NCBI RefSeq assembly: GCF_030316855.1
Contig: NZ_JASZYR010000019.1
Coordinates: forward strand, 1 to 64,000
Source: Variovorax sp. J22P240
Lineage (GTDB): Bacteria > Pseudomonadota > Gammaproteobacteria > Burkholderiales > Burkholderiaceae_C
Length of the DNA stretch: 64,000 bases
Direction of reading: 5' to 3'
The translations under genes were made by a program, and so were the position numbers. Shown in pieces: positions 7,676 through 16,184 of this stretch (position 1 is the stretch's first letter; the number at the start of each line of letters is the position of its first letter). The notes under the pieces were generated by a model. That model was not told where the DNA came from, searched no databases, and was given only the letters and a program-made list of their open reading frames with translations.

Positions 7676-8680
7676 ATGACCCTTCATGCTCCATTTCCCG
7701 CCGGCCGGCCGCGCCGGCTGCGCCGGGATGCTTTCACGCGCAATCTTGTACGTGAGCACATGCTCTCGCCACACGATCTGATTTATCCGGTATTTGTGCA
7801 GGAAGGCAAGAAGCGCCGCGATGCGGTCCCGTCCATGCCCGGCGTCGAACGGCTCAGCCTGGATCTGCTCCTGCAGGTCGCCGAGCAATGCGTGAAGTTG
7901 GGGATCCCGGTGATGGCCTTGTTTCCCGTCATCGATGCATCGCTGAAGACCCCGTCCGGCGACGAAGCCTTCAATCCTGACGGCCTGATCCCGCGCGTGG
8001 TCGCCGCGCTGAAGGCACGCTTTCCGGAACTCGGCGTGATGACCGACGTCGCCCTGGACCCCTACACCAGCCACGGCCAGGACGGCCTGCTCGACGATAC
8101 CGGCTACATCCTCAACGATCCGACCGTCGAGGTGCTGGTCAAGCAGGCGCTCACGCAATCGCAGGCCGGCGTGGACATCGTGGCGCCGAGCGACATGATG
8201 GACGGCCGGATCGGCGCGGTTCGCAACGCGCTCGAATCGCGCGGCGACATCCACACGCGAATCATGGCCTACAGTGCCAAGTACGCGAGCGCCTTCTATG
8301 GTCCCTTCCGCGATGCGGTCGGCTCGGCCTCCAACCTCGGCAAGAGCAACAAGAAGGTCTACCAGATGGACCCGGGAAACAGCGACGAGGCGCTGCGCGA
8401 AGTGGCAATCGACATCGCCGAAGGCGCCGACATGGTGATGGTGAAGCCCGGCATGCCCTACCTCGACATCGTGCGGCGGGTCAAGGATGAATTCCGCGTG
8501 CCGACCTTCGCCTACCAGGTCAGCGGCGAGTACGCGATGCTCAAGGCCGCCGCCCAGAACGGCTGGCTCGACCACGATGCAGTGGTGCTCGAAAGCCTCC
8601 TGGCCTTCAAGCGCGCGGGCGCCGACGGGGTGCTCACCTATTTCGCGCTCGATGCCGCCCGATTGCTGAAACAAGCTTGA
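7676..8680 (+). CDS. hemB: Porphobilinogen synthase (5-aminolevulinate dehydratase)
   Basis: The enzyme condenses two 5-aminolevulinate molecules to porphobilinogen. It has 334 residues from the ATG at 7676 (MTLHAPFPAG); an upstream in-frame ATG would add 26 residues not typical of HemB. Both active-site lysines are visible, in YSAKYASAFYGP and VMVKPGMPYLD. The metal region reads DVALDPYTSHGQDG with no Cys triad, so it belongs to the Mg-type rather than the Zn-dependent enzymes. It is divergent from hemJ across the small-RNA interval. Confidence 0.96.
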   Translation: MTLHAPFPAGRPRRLRRDAFTRNLVREHMLSPHDLIYPVFVQEGKKRRDAVPSMPGVERLSLDLLLQVAEQCVKLGIPVMALFPVIDASLKTPSGDEAFNPDGLIPRVVAALKARFPELGVMTDVALDPYTSHGQDGLLDDTGYILNDPTVEVLVKQALTQSQAGVDIVAPSDMMDGRIGAVRNALESRGDIHTRIMAYSAKYASAFYGPFRDAVGSASNLGKSNKKVYQMDPGNSDEALREVAIDIAEGADMVMVKPGMPYLDIVRRVKDEFRVPTFAYQVSGEYAMLKAAAQNGWLDHDAVVLESLLAFKRAGADGVLTYFALDAARLLKQA

Positions 8681-8756
8681 GGCACTGCACGCTCGTCGCC
8701 CTGCCGCACCAGGCCGCGGTGGCGGCCAGAAGAACAAGGACAAGGGGACAGCCCTG

Positions 8757-9896
8757 ATGCGTATTTTCAAGATCGACGGCACACGGGTCAGCGAACACGA
8801 CGCGCTCGCGCCCATGGCCGCGCCGGGGGCCTGCGAGCAAGGCTACCTGTGGCTGTCGCTGACGCGGGAAGAGTTCCGCGCCTCGCTCGCCCAGGTGCAA
8901 GACGTCCTGCAATCGCTTTGCAACACGCACCTGGTCGATTTGCATGTGAGCGATCTCCTCAACGACCAACTGCCGTCGCGCTACGACTACACCTCGCAAT
9001 ACGACCTTCTCGTGTTTCGGAGGTTGGCCGCCTCCAACGGCACGGGCCAGCCGAAAGCCGTTGAGGGCATGGTTCCGCGTGGGGGCCCGCCCGTGCTCCG
9101 GCGCGTGGACACGCGGCCCGTGGGCTTCGCGGTGTTCGATCGCGTCCTGCTGTCGGTGCATCCCGAGGATGGCGCCGTGCGCGATGCCTTCGCCGCCAAG
9201 CTCCTCGCCGCAGCCGCGCCGGGCGATCGCGGTCGTGCCGCGCTGCCCGCGCTGGACGTGCGCGCTGTCTCCGCACGGATCCCCTCCAGCCCGGCGGATC
9301 TCATGCTGCGCGTCATCAACCAGATCGTCGATGCCTACCTCGACCTCCGGCGCGAGCTGACCAAGCAACTGGATCACTGGCAGGCTGAGCTGATCGACCC
9401 CAAGAGCCGCTTCACGAACTGGAGCGCGCTGATGGACGCGCGGCAGTCGCTGCATCACCTGGACGAGATCTGCGAGGACCAGCGAGCCTGCATCCAGGAC
9501 TGGATCGATGCCTTCGAAACCCTGCCGGCGCCGGAAGGCGCCGCCGAGCACCGCGAACGCGAACTCGTTATGGTTCGCAGCCGGGACGTGCTGGAGCACA
9601 TCGAGCGCGTGGTGCACCACGTCCGACGGCTCGAACAAAACGCCGAAACGGCAGTCCAGATGCATTTCAGCGTCCAAAGCCATCGCGCCAACGACATCAT
9701 GCGGGTGCTCACCGTGCTCACCGCGGTGTTCCTGCCGCTCAACCTGATCGCGGGCATCTTCGGCATGAACTTCGAGTTCATCCCGCTCGTGCACAAGGCA
9801 GACGGGTTCTGGATCGCAATGGGATCCATGGGCGCGATCGCCGTGGTGCTGGTCGTCGTGTTCTGGCGCAAGCGCTACCTGGCGCGGCCGCACTAG
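8757..9896 (+). CDS. corA: CorA-family divalent cation transporter
   Basis: A 379-residue protein with a long cytoplasmic N-terminal domain and two C-terminal membrane helices. The signature GMN sits in IAGIFGMNFEF at the end of the first helix, which defines CorA/ZntB pores; the second helix is followed by a basic tail. Mg2+ import is the usual role, but ZntB-like zinc export or uptake cannot be excluded from sequence alone. It starts 76 bases after hemB. Confidence 0.88.
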   Translation: MRIFKIDGTRVSEHDALAPMAAPGACEQGYLWLSLTREEFRASLAQVQDVLQSLCNTHLVDLHVSDLLNDQLPSRYDYTSQYDLLVFRRLAASNGTGQPKAVEGMVPRGGPPVLRRVDTRPVGFAVFDRVLLSVHPEDGAVRDAFAAKLLAAAAPGDRGRAALPALDVRAVSARIPSSPADLMLRVINQIVDAYLDLRRELTKQLDHWQAELIDPKSRFTNWSALMDARQSLHHLDEICEDQRACIQDWIDAFETLPAPEGAAEHRERELVMVRSRDVLEHIERVVHHVRRLEQNAETAVQMHFSVQSHRANDIMRVLTVLTAVFLPLNLIAGIFGMNFEFIPLVHKADGFWIAMGSMGAIAVVLVVVFWRKRYLARPH

Positions 9897-9913
9897 GAAC
9901 CAGACGGGCAAAG

Positions 9914-9951
9914 AAAAAGCCGGGCGGCGCTTGCGCACCACCCGGCTTTTT
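9914..9951. terminator. Bidirectional intrinsic terminator
   Basis: AAAAAGCCGGG (9914-9924) and CCCGGCTTTTT (9941-9951) form a perfect 11-bp stem that carries an A-run on one side and a T-run on the other. It lies between the convergent corA gene and the small exported protein gene and can serve both. Confidence 0.9.
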
Positions 9952-9969
9952 GTCAGGCCGAAGCCTGGA

Positions 9970-10338
9970 TTACTTGGCCGTAGCCGCGCCGTCCTTTTGC
10001 GCTTGAACGCGGGGCTCGGCCGACTTGTTCATGGTCGAGATCACGCGGCTGTTGTACTTCGAGCCGGGAACCACGTTCGAGTCCACGGCGTTCGCGGTCG
10101 CGATGGCTTGTGCGCGCACAGCAGCCGGGTCGGCCGTCGGGGTGAAGCGCTCCGCGCCACGCGAACCACGCGGAATGTTCTGGTCGGCGGCGGCAGCGGC
10201 GCTCACGGCTTCCACATTGACTTCGTCGCGGCTCTTGGCCGAAACGGACGCATGCACGCCGTCATAGGTTTCGGCCTGGGCGCCGGCGGCAGCCAGGATC
10301 GAGATTGCGGCAGCGGCGAGGATGTGCGAGGTCTTCAT
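9970..10338 (-). CDS. Small exported protein, tandem paralogue 1
   Basis: A 122-residue protein from the ATG at 10338, preceded by AAGGA. It has a Sec signal peptide (about 1-22, MKTSHILAAAA to GAQA) and a hydrophilic mature part rich in Ala, Ser and Asn. The mature part contains two related segments of about 29 residues, one starting SRDEVNVEAVSAAA and one starting DPAAVRAQAIATAN, each ending in a GS-x4-R pattern. I do not recognise a functional domain. It is paralogous to the gene just upstream on the same strand. Periplasmic or secreted location is inferred from the signal peptide. Confidence 0.75.
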   Translation of the reverse strand: MKTSHILAAAAISILAAAGAQAETYDGVHASVSAKSRDEVNVEAVSAAAAADQNIPRGSRGAERFTPTADPAAVRAQAIATANAVDSNVVPGSKYNSRVISTMNKSAEPRVQAQKDGAATAK

Positions 10339-10496
10339 TTCAGGTCCTTGTTCGTCGGAGTTTGTTTTCGAAACCAGGCTCGCTGTCGCTGGCCTGTGCG
10401 GCGAGTCTCCGATGAAACACCTACGGGAAAACACCAAGAAACGAGACACCGCGTTTCCACGATCGAAACAATCGTGTGCGAAAGACTCGCGCCATG

Positions 10497-10520
10497 AAAA
10501 ACCGAGCCGCGGGGCCCGGT
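10497..10520 (-). terminator. Intrinsic terminator after paralogue 2
   Basis: On the minus strand ACCGGGCC pairs with GGCTCGGT across a four-base loop (one A-C mismatch), followed by TTTT. It lies 18 bases after the stop of the gene at 10538-10888 and separates the two paralogues into distinct transcripts. Confidence 0.7.
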
Positions 10521-10537
10521 CTTCATGGGGTTGCGGA

Positions 10538-10888
10538 TCAAAGACCGGCTTGCTGCGTCACCGGGCGGGCGATCTTGTATTGCGACGGGATCACGCTGTT
10601 CACGAAGGCCTTGCGGTCCAGGTTCTGGTTGGCTTCGTGTGCGGTCGCAACGGCTTGGGCACGAATGGTCGCACGGTCGGCCGAAGCGGTCAGCGCCGGG
10701 GCAACGCGCGACGACGCGGCATCACCGTACGGGTTCTCACTGCGGGCGGCGGCGACGGCTTGCGCATTCACGTCGGCGCGGCTATTGGCCGACACCGGCG
10801 CATGCACGCCTTCGTAGGTTTCGGCTTGTGCGCCAGCGGCGGCGAGAATCGTGAGAGCGGCAGCGGCGATGATCTTCGAGGTCTTCAT
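10538..10888 (-). CDS. Small exported protein, tandem paralogue 2
   Basis: A 116-residue protein from the ATG at 10888 with AAGGAC upstream. The signal peptide MKTSKIIAAAALTILAAAGA and the following ETYEGVHAPVSA are nearly the same as in the gene at 9970-10338. The mature part again has two repeated segments, SRADVNAQAVAAA and DRATIRAQAVATA. Function unknown. Each paralogue has its own ribosome site, and a terminator separates them, so they are probably expressed independently. Confidence 0.75.
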   Translation of the reverse strand: MKTSKIIAAAALTILAAAGAQAETYEGVHAPVSANSRADVNAQAVAAARSENPYGDAASSRVAPALTASADRATIRAQAVATAHEANQNLDRKAFVNSVIPSQYKIARPVTQQAGL

Positions 10889-11019
10889 TTCAATGTCCTT
10901 CGTTGGCTTTGGATGATGTTGAACGGGCGACCGGCTCGGTGTCTGTTCACTCAGACCAGCCTGGGCTGCTCTGTGAAGATGGAGTTTGCGCCCAAAAAAT
11001 AGGTAAAAACCCTAGCAAA

Positions 11020-11037
11020 ATGAACCATGGTGTTCAT
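11020..11037. promoter_or_regulatory. Candidate LysR operator
   Basis: ATGAAC (11020-11025) and GTTCAT (11032-11037) form a perfect 6-bp inverted repeat with a 6-base spacer, 23 bases before the LysR-type gene at 11061. LysR proteins usually bind such dyads upstream of their own gene. Confidence 0.4.
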
Positions 11038-11060
11038 CAAATCGAAACAATGGGAGCCGA

Positions 11061-12014
11061 ATGGACGGTCTTGACCTGCTGAAGGCCTTTCGCGAAGTCG
11101 CCGCGCGCGGCAGCTTTTCCCGGGCGGCCACGACCCTGGGCATGTCGAAGGCGAACGTCAGCAAATATGTGGCCCAGTTGGAGGAGCGCTTCGGCGTGCG
11201 CCTGCTCAATCGTTCGACACGCTCGGTCAGCCTGACCGATGCGGGACATCTGCTGCTCGAACGCAGCAAGCCGCTGATGGAGATGGTCGAACTCACGCAG
11301 ACAGAGTTGCAGGAGCACGCGGGCCACCCGCGCGGGCGGCTCCGGATCACGGCACCGCACGGCCTCGGGCAAAGCACCTTCCCCGGCATCGTCGGCGAAT
11401 TCATGGCGACCTATCCGGACGTGCATGTGAGCCTGCACCTGAGCAACCGCGTGATCGACCTGGTCGAGGAAGGCGTTGACATTGCGCTGCGCCTGGGCCG
11501 CATCCGGGACGAAAACCTCATCGTGCGCCGATTGCGGTTGATGGACCTCGCGCTGTGCGCCGCTCCCGGCTACTGGGCCCAACGCGGCCTGCCCAAGAAA
11601 CCGGACGACATGCGCCGCCACGACGTGCTGACCTACTCGCTCGCTGGCGGTGCGCCGCATCTTCCGTTCGAGGTCGACGGCGAGCCCTACAGCGTCCCGG
11701 TGCATAGCCGCATGGACGCCAACGACGCCGCGCCGCTGATCGGCGTGGCGCTCGCCGGGCTCGGCGCGGTGTGCGTGCCGGCGATGATGGCGCAGTCGCA
11801 CATCGAGCGCGGTGCACTGGTTCCCGTGTTGAAGGAATACATGCCGCGCGATCTCTGGCTGTATGCGGCGTACTCGCAGCGCCGGCACAACAGCGCCGCC
11901 CTGCGGGCGCTGCTGGACTTTCTGGAAGCGCGCGTGCGCGACCCCGAGCCTACCGAAAAGCCTGCTGCACGCACGGCCGGCAAGCGAAACGCCAGGCAGC
12001 CGGCTGCTACCTGA
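11061..12014 (+). CDS. LysR-family transcriptional regulator
   Basis: A 317-residue LTTR. The winged helix-turn-helix is at about 16-45 (GSFSRAATTLGMSKANVSKYVAQLE), followed by a linker helix and a LysR substrate-binding domain from about residue 90 (GRLRITAPHGLGQ). The pattern is that of the large CrgA-like group. The C-terminal tail is basic and Ala-rich. It overlaps the convergent amidohydrolase gene by eight bases. Target genes are not evident; the two exported-protein genes and the catabolic operon are neighbours. Confidence 0.9.
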   Translation: MDGLDLLKAFREVAARGSFSRAATTLGMSKANVSKYVAQLEERFGVRLLNRSTRSVSLTDAGHLLLERSKPLMEMVELTQTELQEHAGHPRGRLRITAPHGLGQSTFPGIVGEFMATYPDVHVSLHLSNRVIDLVEEGVDIALRLGRIRDENLIVRRLRLMDLALCAAPGYWAQRGLPKKPDDMRRHDVLTYSLAGGAPHLPFEVDGEPYSVPVHSRMDANDAAPLIGVALAGLGAVCVPAMMAQSHIERGALVPVLKEYMPRDLWLYAAYSQRRHNSAALRALLDFLEARVRDPEPTEKPAARTAGKRNARQPAAT

Positions 12015-12879
12015 CGCCGAACAGCGCCGCCGCGTTCCCCCATGCGACGCGTTGCGCCACATCGGGCGGCAGGTCGCCGAGCCACGTGCGATAGCCGCGC
12101 ATGATCTCGTCGTAGGCGCTCCAGCGCTGGTTGACCCAGGTGTCGGAGCCCACCATGAAGCGTTCCGGATACTTGAGGATCAGCGCACGCCATTCAGGGC
12201 ACAACACGCCACCGTCGCAGGTGAGGCCCGGCCGATAGGACAGTTCTCCCATCAACAACGGATAGCGCTCCAGCAGCGCCTGCACCCGTGCGACGGACGG
12301 TCCGCCAATGCCGGTGTGTGCCCAGATCAGGCGCAGCGTCCGTCCATCGGAAGGCGCATGGGCCATCAGCAGATCGATCGCCACGTCGTCCACATGCGCC
12401 AGCACCGCAAGCTTCTTCTGCTCCGCCAGGACGATCAGCTTTTTCGCGACCGGCCCGTTGGCATTGGCGCTGTCGTAGAGATGGAACTCACCCAGCCCCT
12501 TGTAGGGTCCGCTCGCAGTGCCGCGGGCGAGTTCGGTCTGGACCATCTCGTAGATGCTGTCGTCTCGGAACCAGTTGTCGTAGTCGGCGCGGTTCCGATA
12601 GAGCCGCACGAAGGGCACCACCGACACGCCGGCCTCTCGCGTCTCGCGCGCAGCGGCGAGCGTCTGGGTTCCGGCATTGGGACGTGAATTGGCGACGATG
12701 GCCTTCACGCCATTGCGCTGCATCCGCGCCAACGCATCAGCCGGCGGGTAAGGCCCAGTGTTGCCGTCCCAGGCCTCCTGGTTGTAGTGCAGGTGCGTGT
12801 CGAAGAGTGGCCCGGTGTAGTCGGCCGCCTGGGCCACCGACGCGAGGGCCATCGCGATGGCAACCCATGCGGCGCGCAT
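12007..12879 (-). CDS. Exported amidohydrolase-family metal-dependent hydrolase
   Basis: A 290-residue protein from the ATG at 12879, giving a signal peptide (MRAAWVAIAMALASVAQA). The frame is open further upstream, but that part is not hydrophobic. The mature domain looks like an amidohydrolase-2 TIM barrel: DTHLHYN near residue 28, then a His in LAHVDD, a His in IWAHTG and a late Asp in VGSDTW, the metal and catalytic positions. Substrate unknown. It starts 25 bases after the dienelactone hydrolase stop and is probably the last gene of a three-gene operon. Confidence 0.78.
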   Translation of the reverse strand: MRAAWVAIAMALASVAQAADYTGPLFDTHLHYNQEAWDGNTGPYPPADALARMQRNGVKAIVANSRPNAGTQTLAAARETREAGVSVVPFVRLYRNRADYDNWFRDDSIYEMVQTELARGTASGPYKGLGEFHLYDSANANGPVAKKLIVLAEQKKLAVLAHVDDVAIDLLMAHAPSDGRTLRLIWAHTGIGGPSVARVQALLERYPLLMGELSYRPGLTCDGGVLCPEWRALILKYPERFMVGSDTWVNQRWSAYDEIMRGYRTWLGDLPPDVAQRVAWGNAAALFGVR

Positions 12880-12904
12880 GGAACCCGACACGCCCGGCAC
12901 CGGA

Positions 12905-13588
12905 TCAGCCGATGTGCTTGGCGAAGAACGCCAGCGTGCGCTCTTTCGCCAGCTTGGCCGATTCGGCGTTGTACGAACCGCGCTGGTCGCAGTTGAATCC
13001 GTGGTCGGCCTCGTAGACATGAACCTCGACTTCCGGGTGCGCCTTCTTGAAGGCCTCGACCGTCTCGACGGGAATCCAGTGGTCCTTCTTGCCGAATTGC
13101 GCGAGCACGGGCACTTTGGGCTTGCGCGCGGTTTCTTCGGGCGTCGTCATGCCGCCGCCGTAGTAAGGCGCTGCAGCCGCAAGTCCTGACAGCTGCTCAG
13201 CCGAGCGCCACGTGAGGAGGCCGCCCCAGCAATAGCCGACGATGCCGACTTTGCCGGCCTTCGACGCATAGTCGACGGCTGCCTGGATGTCCTGCATCAC
13301 GCCCGGCGCGGGCAATGCCTCGACCGCCATCTTCAGCGCGAAGCCGGCCTTCATGTCGTCCTCGGAGTAGCCCAGTTCGACGCCTTGCTTCACCCGATGG
13401 AAGGTCGCCGGCGCGACCGCCAGGTAGCCCTCGGCTGCGTAGCCATCGGCCACCGAACGGATGTGCGAGTTGATGCCGAAGATCTCCTGCACCACGACGA
13501 CGGCGCCCTTGGGCTTGCCCGAAGGCTCTGCGACATAGGCGGGATAGGTGAAGCCGTCTTTGGCGGTGAGATCGATGAATTGACCCAT
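12905..13588 (-). CDS. Dienelactone hydrolase family protein
   Basis: A 227-residue alpha/beta hydrolase starting MGQFIDLTAKDGF, with AGGAG before the ATG at 13588. The residues typical of true dienelactone hydrolases are present: Glu35 in QEIFG, nucleophile Cys120 in GYCWGG, Asp169 in GKKDHWIP and His196 in DHGF. Classical members hydrolyse dienelactone in chlorocatechol breakdown, but many relatives act on other esters. Its place between a NahD-like isomerase and an amidohydrolase suggests a catabolic operon. Confidence 0.9.
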   Translation of the reverse strand: MGQFIDLTAKDGFTYPAYVAEPSGKPKGAVVVVQEIFGINSHIRSVADGYAAEGYLAVAPATFHRVKQGVELGYSEDDMKAGFALKMAVEALPAPGVMQDIQAAVDYASKAGKVGIVGYCWGGLLTWRSAEQLSGLAAAAPYYGGGMTTPEETARKPKVPVLAQFGKKDHWIPVETVEAFKKAHPEVEVHVYEADHGFNCDQRGSYNAESAKLAKERTLAFFAKHIG

Positions 13589-13611
13589 GGTCAGACTCCT
13601 GTGGTTGGTGG

Positions 13612-14211
13612 TTATTGCTTTAATGCACGCTCGACGAAATCCAGGCGATCCTGCCCCCAGAAAATTTCGCCGTCGATCACGTAGCTCGGCGCGCCGAACA
13701 CCTTCGCGTCGATGGCCTGCTGCGTGTATTCCTCGTAGCGCTCCTGCACGGTCTGGCTTTGCGACTGTTCGATGCGGCGACCCGAGAGCCCGCATTCGGC
13801 AGTCAACGCCTCCAGCACTTTCGGGTCGGCGATATTACGCTCCTGCACCCACACGGCGGCGAACACCGCGCCGCAAAGCTTCATCGCAGCATCAGTGCCG
13901 TCATGCAGGTCGACGGCGACGATCAGCTTGGCCGCATCGTCGCTCGGCACCGGAAAGAACTTTGGCTTCGGATTCAGCGGGATGTCGAGATGCCGCGAGA
14001 AGCGCGCCAGCTCGACCAGCCTGTACGCCTGCCGTTGCGGCGCGCGCTTGCCGAGCGGTAGGCCGCCCGACACCGGGAACACGGCGCCGAAATCGATGGG
14101 GCACACCCGAACCGCGGCGCCCGACGATTTCGCGAGGGCGGCAAAGCGCGCATGGCCCAGGTAGGTCCAGGGGCTCTGGGGCGTGAAGTAGTAGTCGATG
14201 CTGCGGCTCAA
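13612..14211 (-). CDS. 2-hydroxychromene-2-carboxylate isomerase family (DsbA-like fold)
   Basis: A 199-residue protein of the NahD/kappa-GST group. The N-terminal YYFTPQSPWTYLGHARF holds the Ser that in NahD binds the glutathione thiol region, and the C-terminal VFGAPSYVIDGEIFWGQDRL is the cis-Pro loop and typical ending. NahD isomerises a naphthalene-pathway intermediate using glutathione; here the true substrate is unknown because no other naphthalene genes are near. It is first in the operon with the dienelactone hydrolase (23-base gap). Confidence 0.85.
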   Translation of the reverse strand: MSRSIDYYFTPQSPWTYLGHARFAALAKSSGAAVRVCPIDFGAVFPVSGGLPLGKRAPQRQAYRLVELARFSRHLDIPLNPKPKFFPVPSDDAAKLIVAVDLHDGTDAAMKLCGAVFAAVWVQERNIADPKVLEALTAECGLSGRRIEQSQSQTVQERYEEYTQQAIDAKVFGAPSYVIDGEIFWGQDRLDFVERALKQ

Positions 14212-14285
14212 GAGCGTCTCCTCGGTGATTTAATCCGTGCGGACAGGTTTTAACTGACGCACGGCTTCCGTGCAGGAGGTGGGTT

Positions 14286-15032
14286 TTGAACCAGGTGCTC
14301 TTGATCACCGGAGGCAGCCGAGGCATCGGCGCCGCGACGGCTTTGCAGGCGGCGCGGCGCGGCTACGCGGTCGCGGTCAACTACGCGAGCAACTCGCTGG
14401 CCGCCGACGAGGTGGTGCGAACCATCCGCGCAAACGGCGGCACCGCGATCACCGTGCAGGCGGACGTCGGCGACGAGGCGCAGGTGATGGCGATGTTCGA
14501 GAAGGTCGACGCCAAGCTCGGACGCCTCACCGCCCTGGTCAACAACGCCGGCGTGGTCGACATGCAGGCGCGGGTCGACGAGATGAGCGTCGCGCGCCTC
14601 GAGCGCATGCTGCGCATCAACGTCATCGGCAGCTTCGTCTGCGCCCGCGAAGCAGTGCGCCGCATGAGCACGAAGCACGGCGGCAGCGGAGGCGTCATCG
14701 TCAACTTGTCGAGCGCCGCGGCCCGGCTCGGCTCGCCGGGCCAGTACGTCGATTACGCCGCAAGCAAGGGCGCCATCGAAAGCTTCACCATCGGGCTGGC
14801 CAAGGAAGTCGCGGACGAAGGCATCCGCGTCAATGCGGTGCGGCCCGGGTTGATCGATACCGAGATCCACGCCTCCGGTGGACTTCCCGACCGCGCGTCC
14901 CAGCTCGCACCGACCGTGCCGATGAAGCGCACCGGCAGTGCCGAGGAAGTCGCCAACGGCATCGTCTGGTTACTCTCGGACGAAGCGAGCTACGTCACCG
15001 GCACCTCTCTCGACGTGACGGGCGGTCGTTGA
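14286..15032 (+). CDS. Short-chain dehydrogenase/reductase
   Basis: A 248-residue classical SDR. The start is a TTG at 14286, chosen because a strong AGGAGGTG lies eight bases before it and the Rossmann strand follows at once (VLLITGGSRGIG). NNAG is near residue 90, and the catalytic Ser (NLSSAAARLG) and YAASK are in their normal places. It most likely reduces a carbonyl with NAD(P)H; substrate unknown. Its stop overlaps the marC-family start by one base (TGATG), implying translational coupling. Confidence 0.9.
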   Translation: MNQVLLITGGSRGIGAATALQAARRGYAVAVNYASNSLAADEVVRTIRANGGTAITVQADVGDEAQVMAMFEKVDAKLGRLTALVNNAGVVDMQARVDEMSVARLERMLRINVIGSFVCAREAVRRMSTKHGGSGGVIVNLSSAAARLGSPGQYVDYAASKGAIESFTIGLAKEVADEGIRVNAVRPGLIDTEIHASGGLPDRASQLAPTVPMKRTGSAEEVANGIVWLLSDEASYVTGTSLDVTGGR

Positions 15033-15688
15033 TGGCCACGCCCACGATGGACCTGATCAAGCCGCTGATCACGCTGCTGGCCATTGTCAATCCGCTCGCC
15101 ATCGTTCCCTTCTTCATCCACTACACGCAGGAATGCACGGAGCACCAGCGCAAGCGCACGGCCTGGGTGTCGGCCTTCAGCGCCTTCGTTGTCATTGCCG
15201 TGAGTGCTCTCCTGGGATTGCAGCTGCTGTCCTTCTTCGGCATCTCGATCGCGAGTTTCCAGGTCGGCGGCGGTATGTTGCTGCTGATCAGTTCGCTCAA
15301 CATGCTCAATGCGCAGCCGGCCGAATCCAAGACCAGCAAGGACGAGATCCGCGCCACGGAGGTGAAGGCCTCGCTCGGCGCGTCGATCGCGGTGGTGCCG
15401 CTGACCATTCCGCTGCTCACCGGTCCGGCCACCATGTCGACCGTGGTCATCTTCGCCGACCGGACGCAGCACGTCTGGGAGCTGGCGATCCTCGTCGGCT
15501 ACGGCGTGGTGATCGGCCTGGCGACCGGCATCACCTTCTCGCTCGCGGAGCCCATCGCGCGGGTGCTCGGAAAGACCGGCATCAACGTGATGACGCGGCT
15601 GATGGGCCTGATCCTCGCGGCGCTGGCCGTGGAAGTGATGGCGGATGGGCTCGGCACGCTGTTCCCGGTGCTGCATCGGGCGCTCTGA
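15032..15688 (+). CDS. MarC-family integral membrane protein
   Basis: A 218-residue protein with six hydrophobic helices. The N-terminal LLAIVNPLAIVPFFIHYT and the GGGMLLLISSLNML and VPLTIPLLTGPATMSTV segments are typical of MarC (UPF0056). Despite the name, MarC proteins are not proven drug exporters. It shares its start with the end of the SDR gene. Confidence 0.9.
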   Translation: MATPTMDLIKPLITLLAIVNPLAIVPFFIHYTQECTEHQRKRTAWVSAFSAFVVIAVSALLGLQLLSFFGISIASFQVGGGMLLLISSLNMLNAQPAESKTSKDEIRATEVKASLGASIAVVPLTIPLLTGPATMSTVVIFADRTQHVWELAILVGYGVVIGLATGITFSLAEPIARVLGKTGINVMTRLMGLILAALAVEVMADGLGTLFPVLHRAL

Positions 15689-15697
15689 TCGAGCGCC

Positions 15698-16162
15698 CTA
15701 ACCCACCGGCAGTTCGACGATCCGAGGCGTGACGGCGTCGCCGTCCAGCAGGAGTTCGGCCACTGCGATAGGCAGGCGGAAGCGCTTCGGCCCGGCGCTG
15801 CCAGGATTGATGCACAGCACGTCGCCGCGCATCTGGACCAGTGGCCGGTGCGAATGCCCGGACACCACGACGCGAATACCCTCGGCGGCCGGATCGATGC
15901 GCAGATCCGCAAGGTCGTGGATGGCGTAGAGGCGCAGCCCGCCGATTTCGATCAAGGCCGTCTCCGGCACCATCTCCGCCCACGGCCCGTTGTCGTTGTT
16001 GCCACGCACCGCGGTCACCGGCGCGATGGCAGCCAGGTCATCGAGGATGCGCTGCGACCCGATGTCGCCGCCATGGACGATGTGATCGCAGCCGCGCATG
16101 AAGGCGAGGGCTTCGGGCCGAAGCAGCCCGTGCGTATCGGAAATCAGGCCGATGCGTTGCAT
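15698..16162 (-). CDS. YfcE-like metallophosphoesterase
   Basis: A 154-residue calcineurin-type phosphodiesterase from the ATG at 16162 (MQRIGLISDTHG). Metal motifs are visible in order: SDTHG, HGGDIG, GNND, and GHSHRP, the set seen in YfcE/MJ0936 enzymes, followed by INPGS. It is expected to hydrolyse phosphodiesters with Mn2+. It lies 22 bases after the lipoprotein gene and may be cotranscribed with the MCE operon. Confidence 0.9.
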   Translation of the reverse strand: MQRIGLISDTHGLLRPEALAFMRGCDHIVHGGDIGSQRILDDLAAIAPVTAVRGNNDNGPWAEMVPETALIEIGGLRLYAIHDLADLRIDPAAEGIRVVVSGHSHRPLVQMRGDVLCINPGSAGPKRFRLPIAVAELLLDGDAVTPRIVELPVG

Positions 16163-16184
16163 GCGGCAATGGGTGCGGTGCGTG

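Noticed and set aside
14270..15031. A frame that would fuse the SDR region to MarC
   Set aside because: Its first half is an out-of-frame reading of the SDR gene; the SDR has a strong ribosome site and MarC its own ATG.
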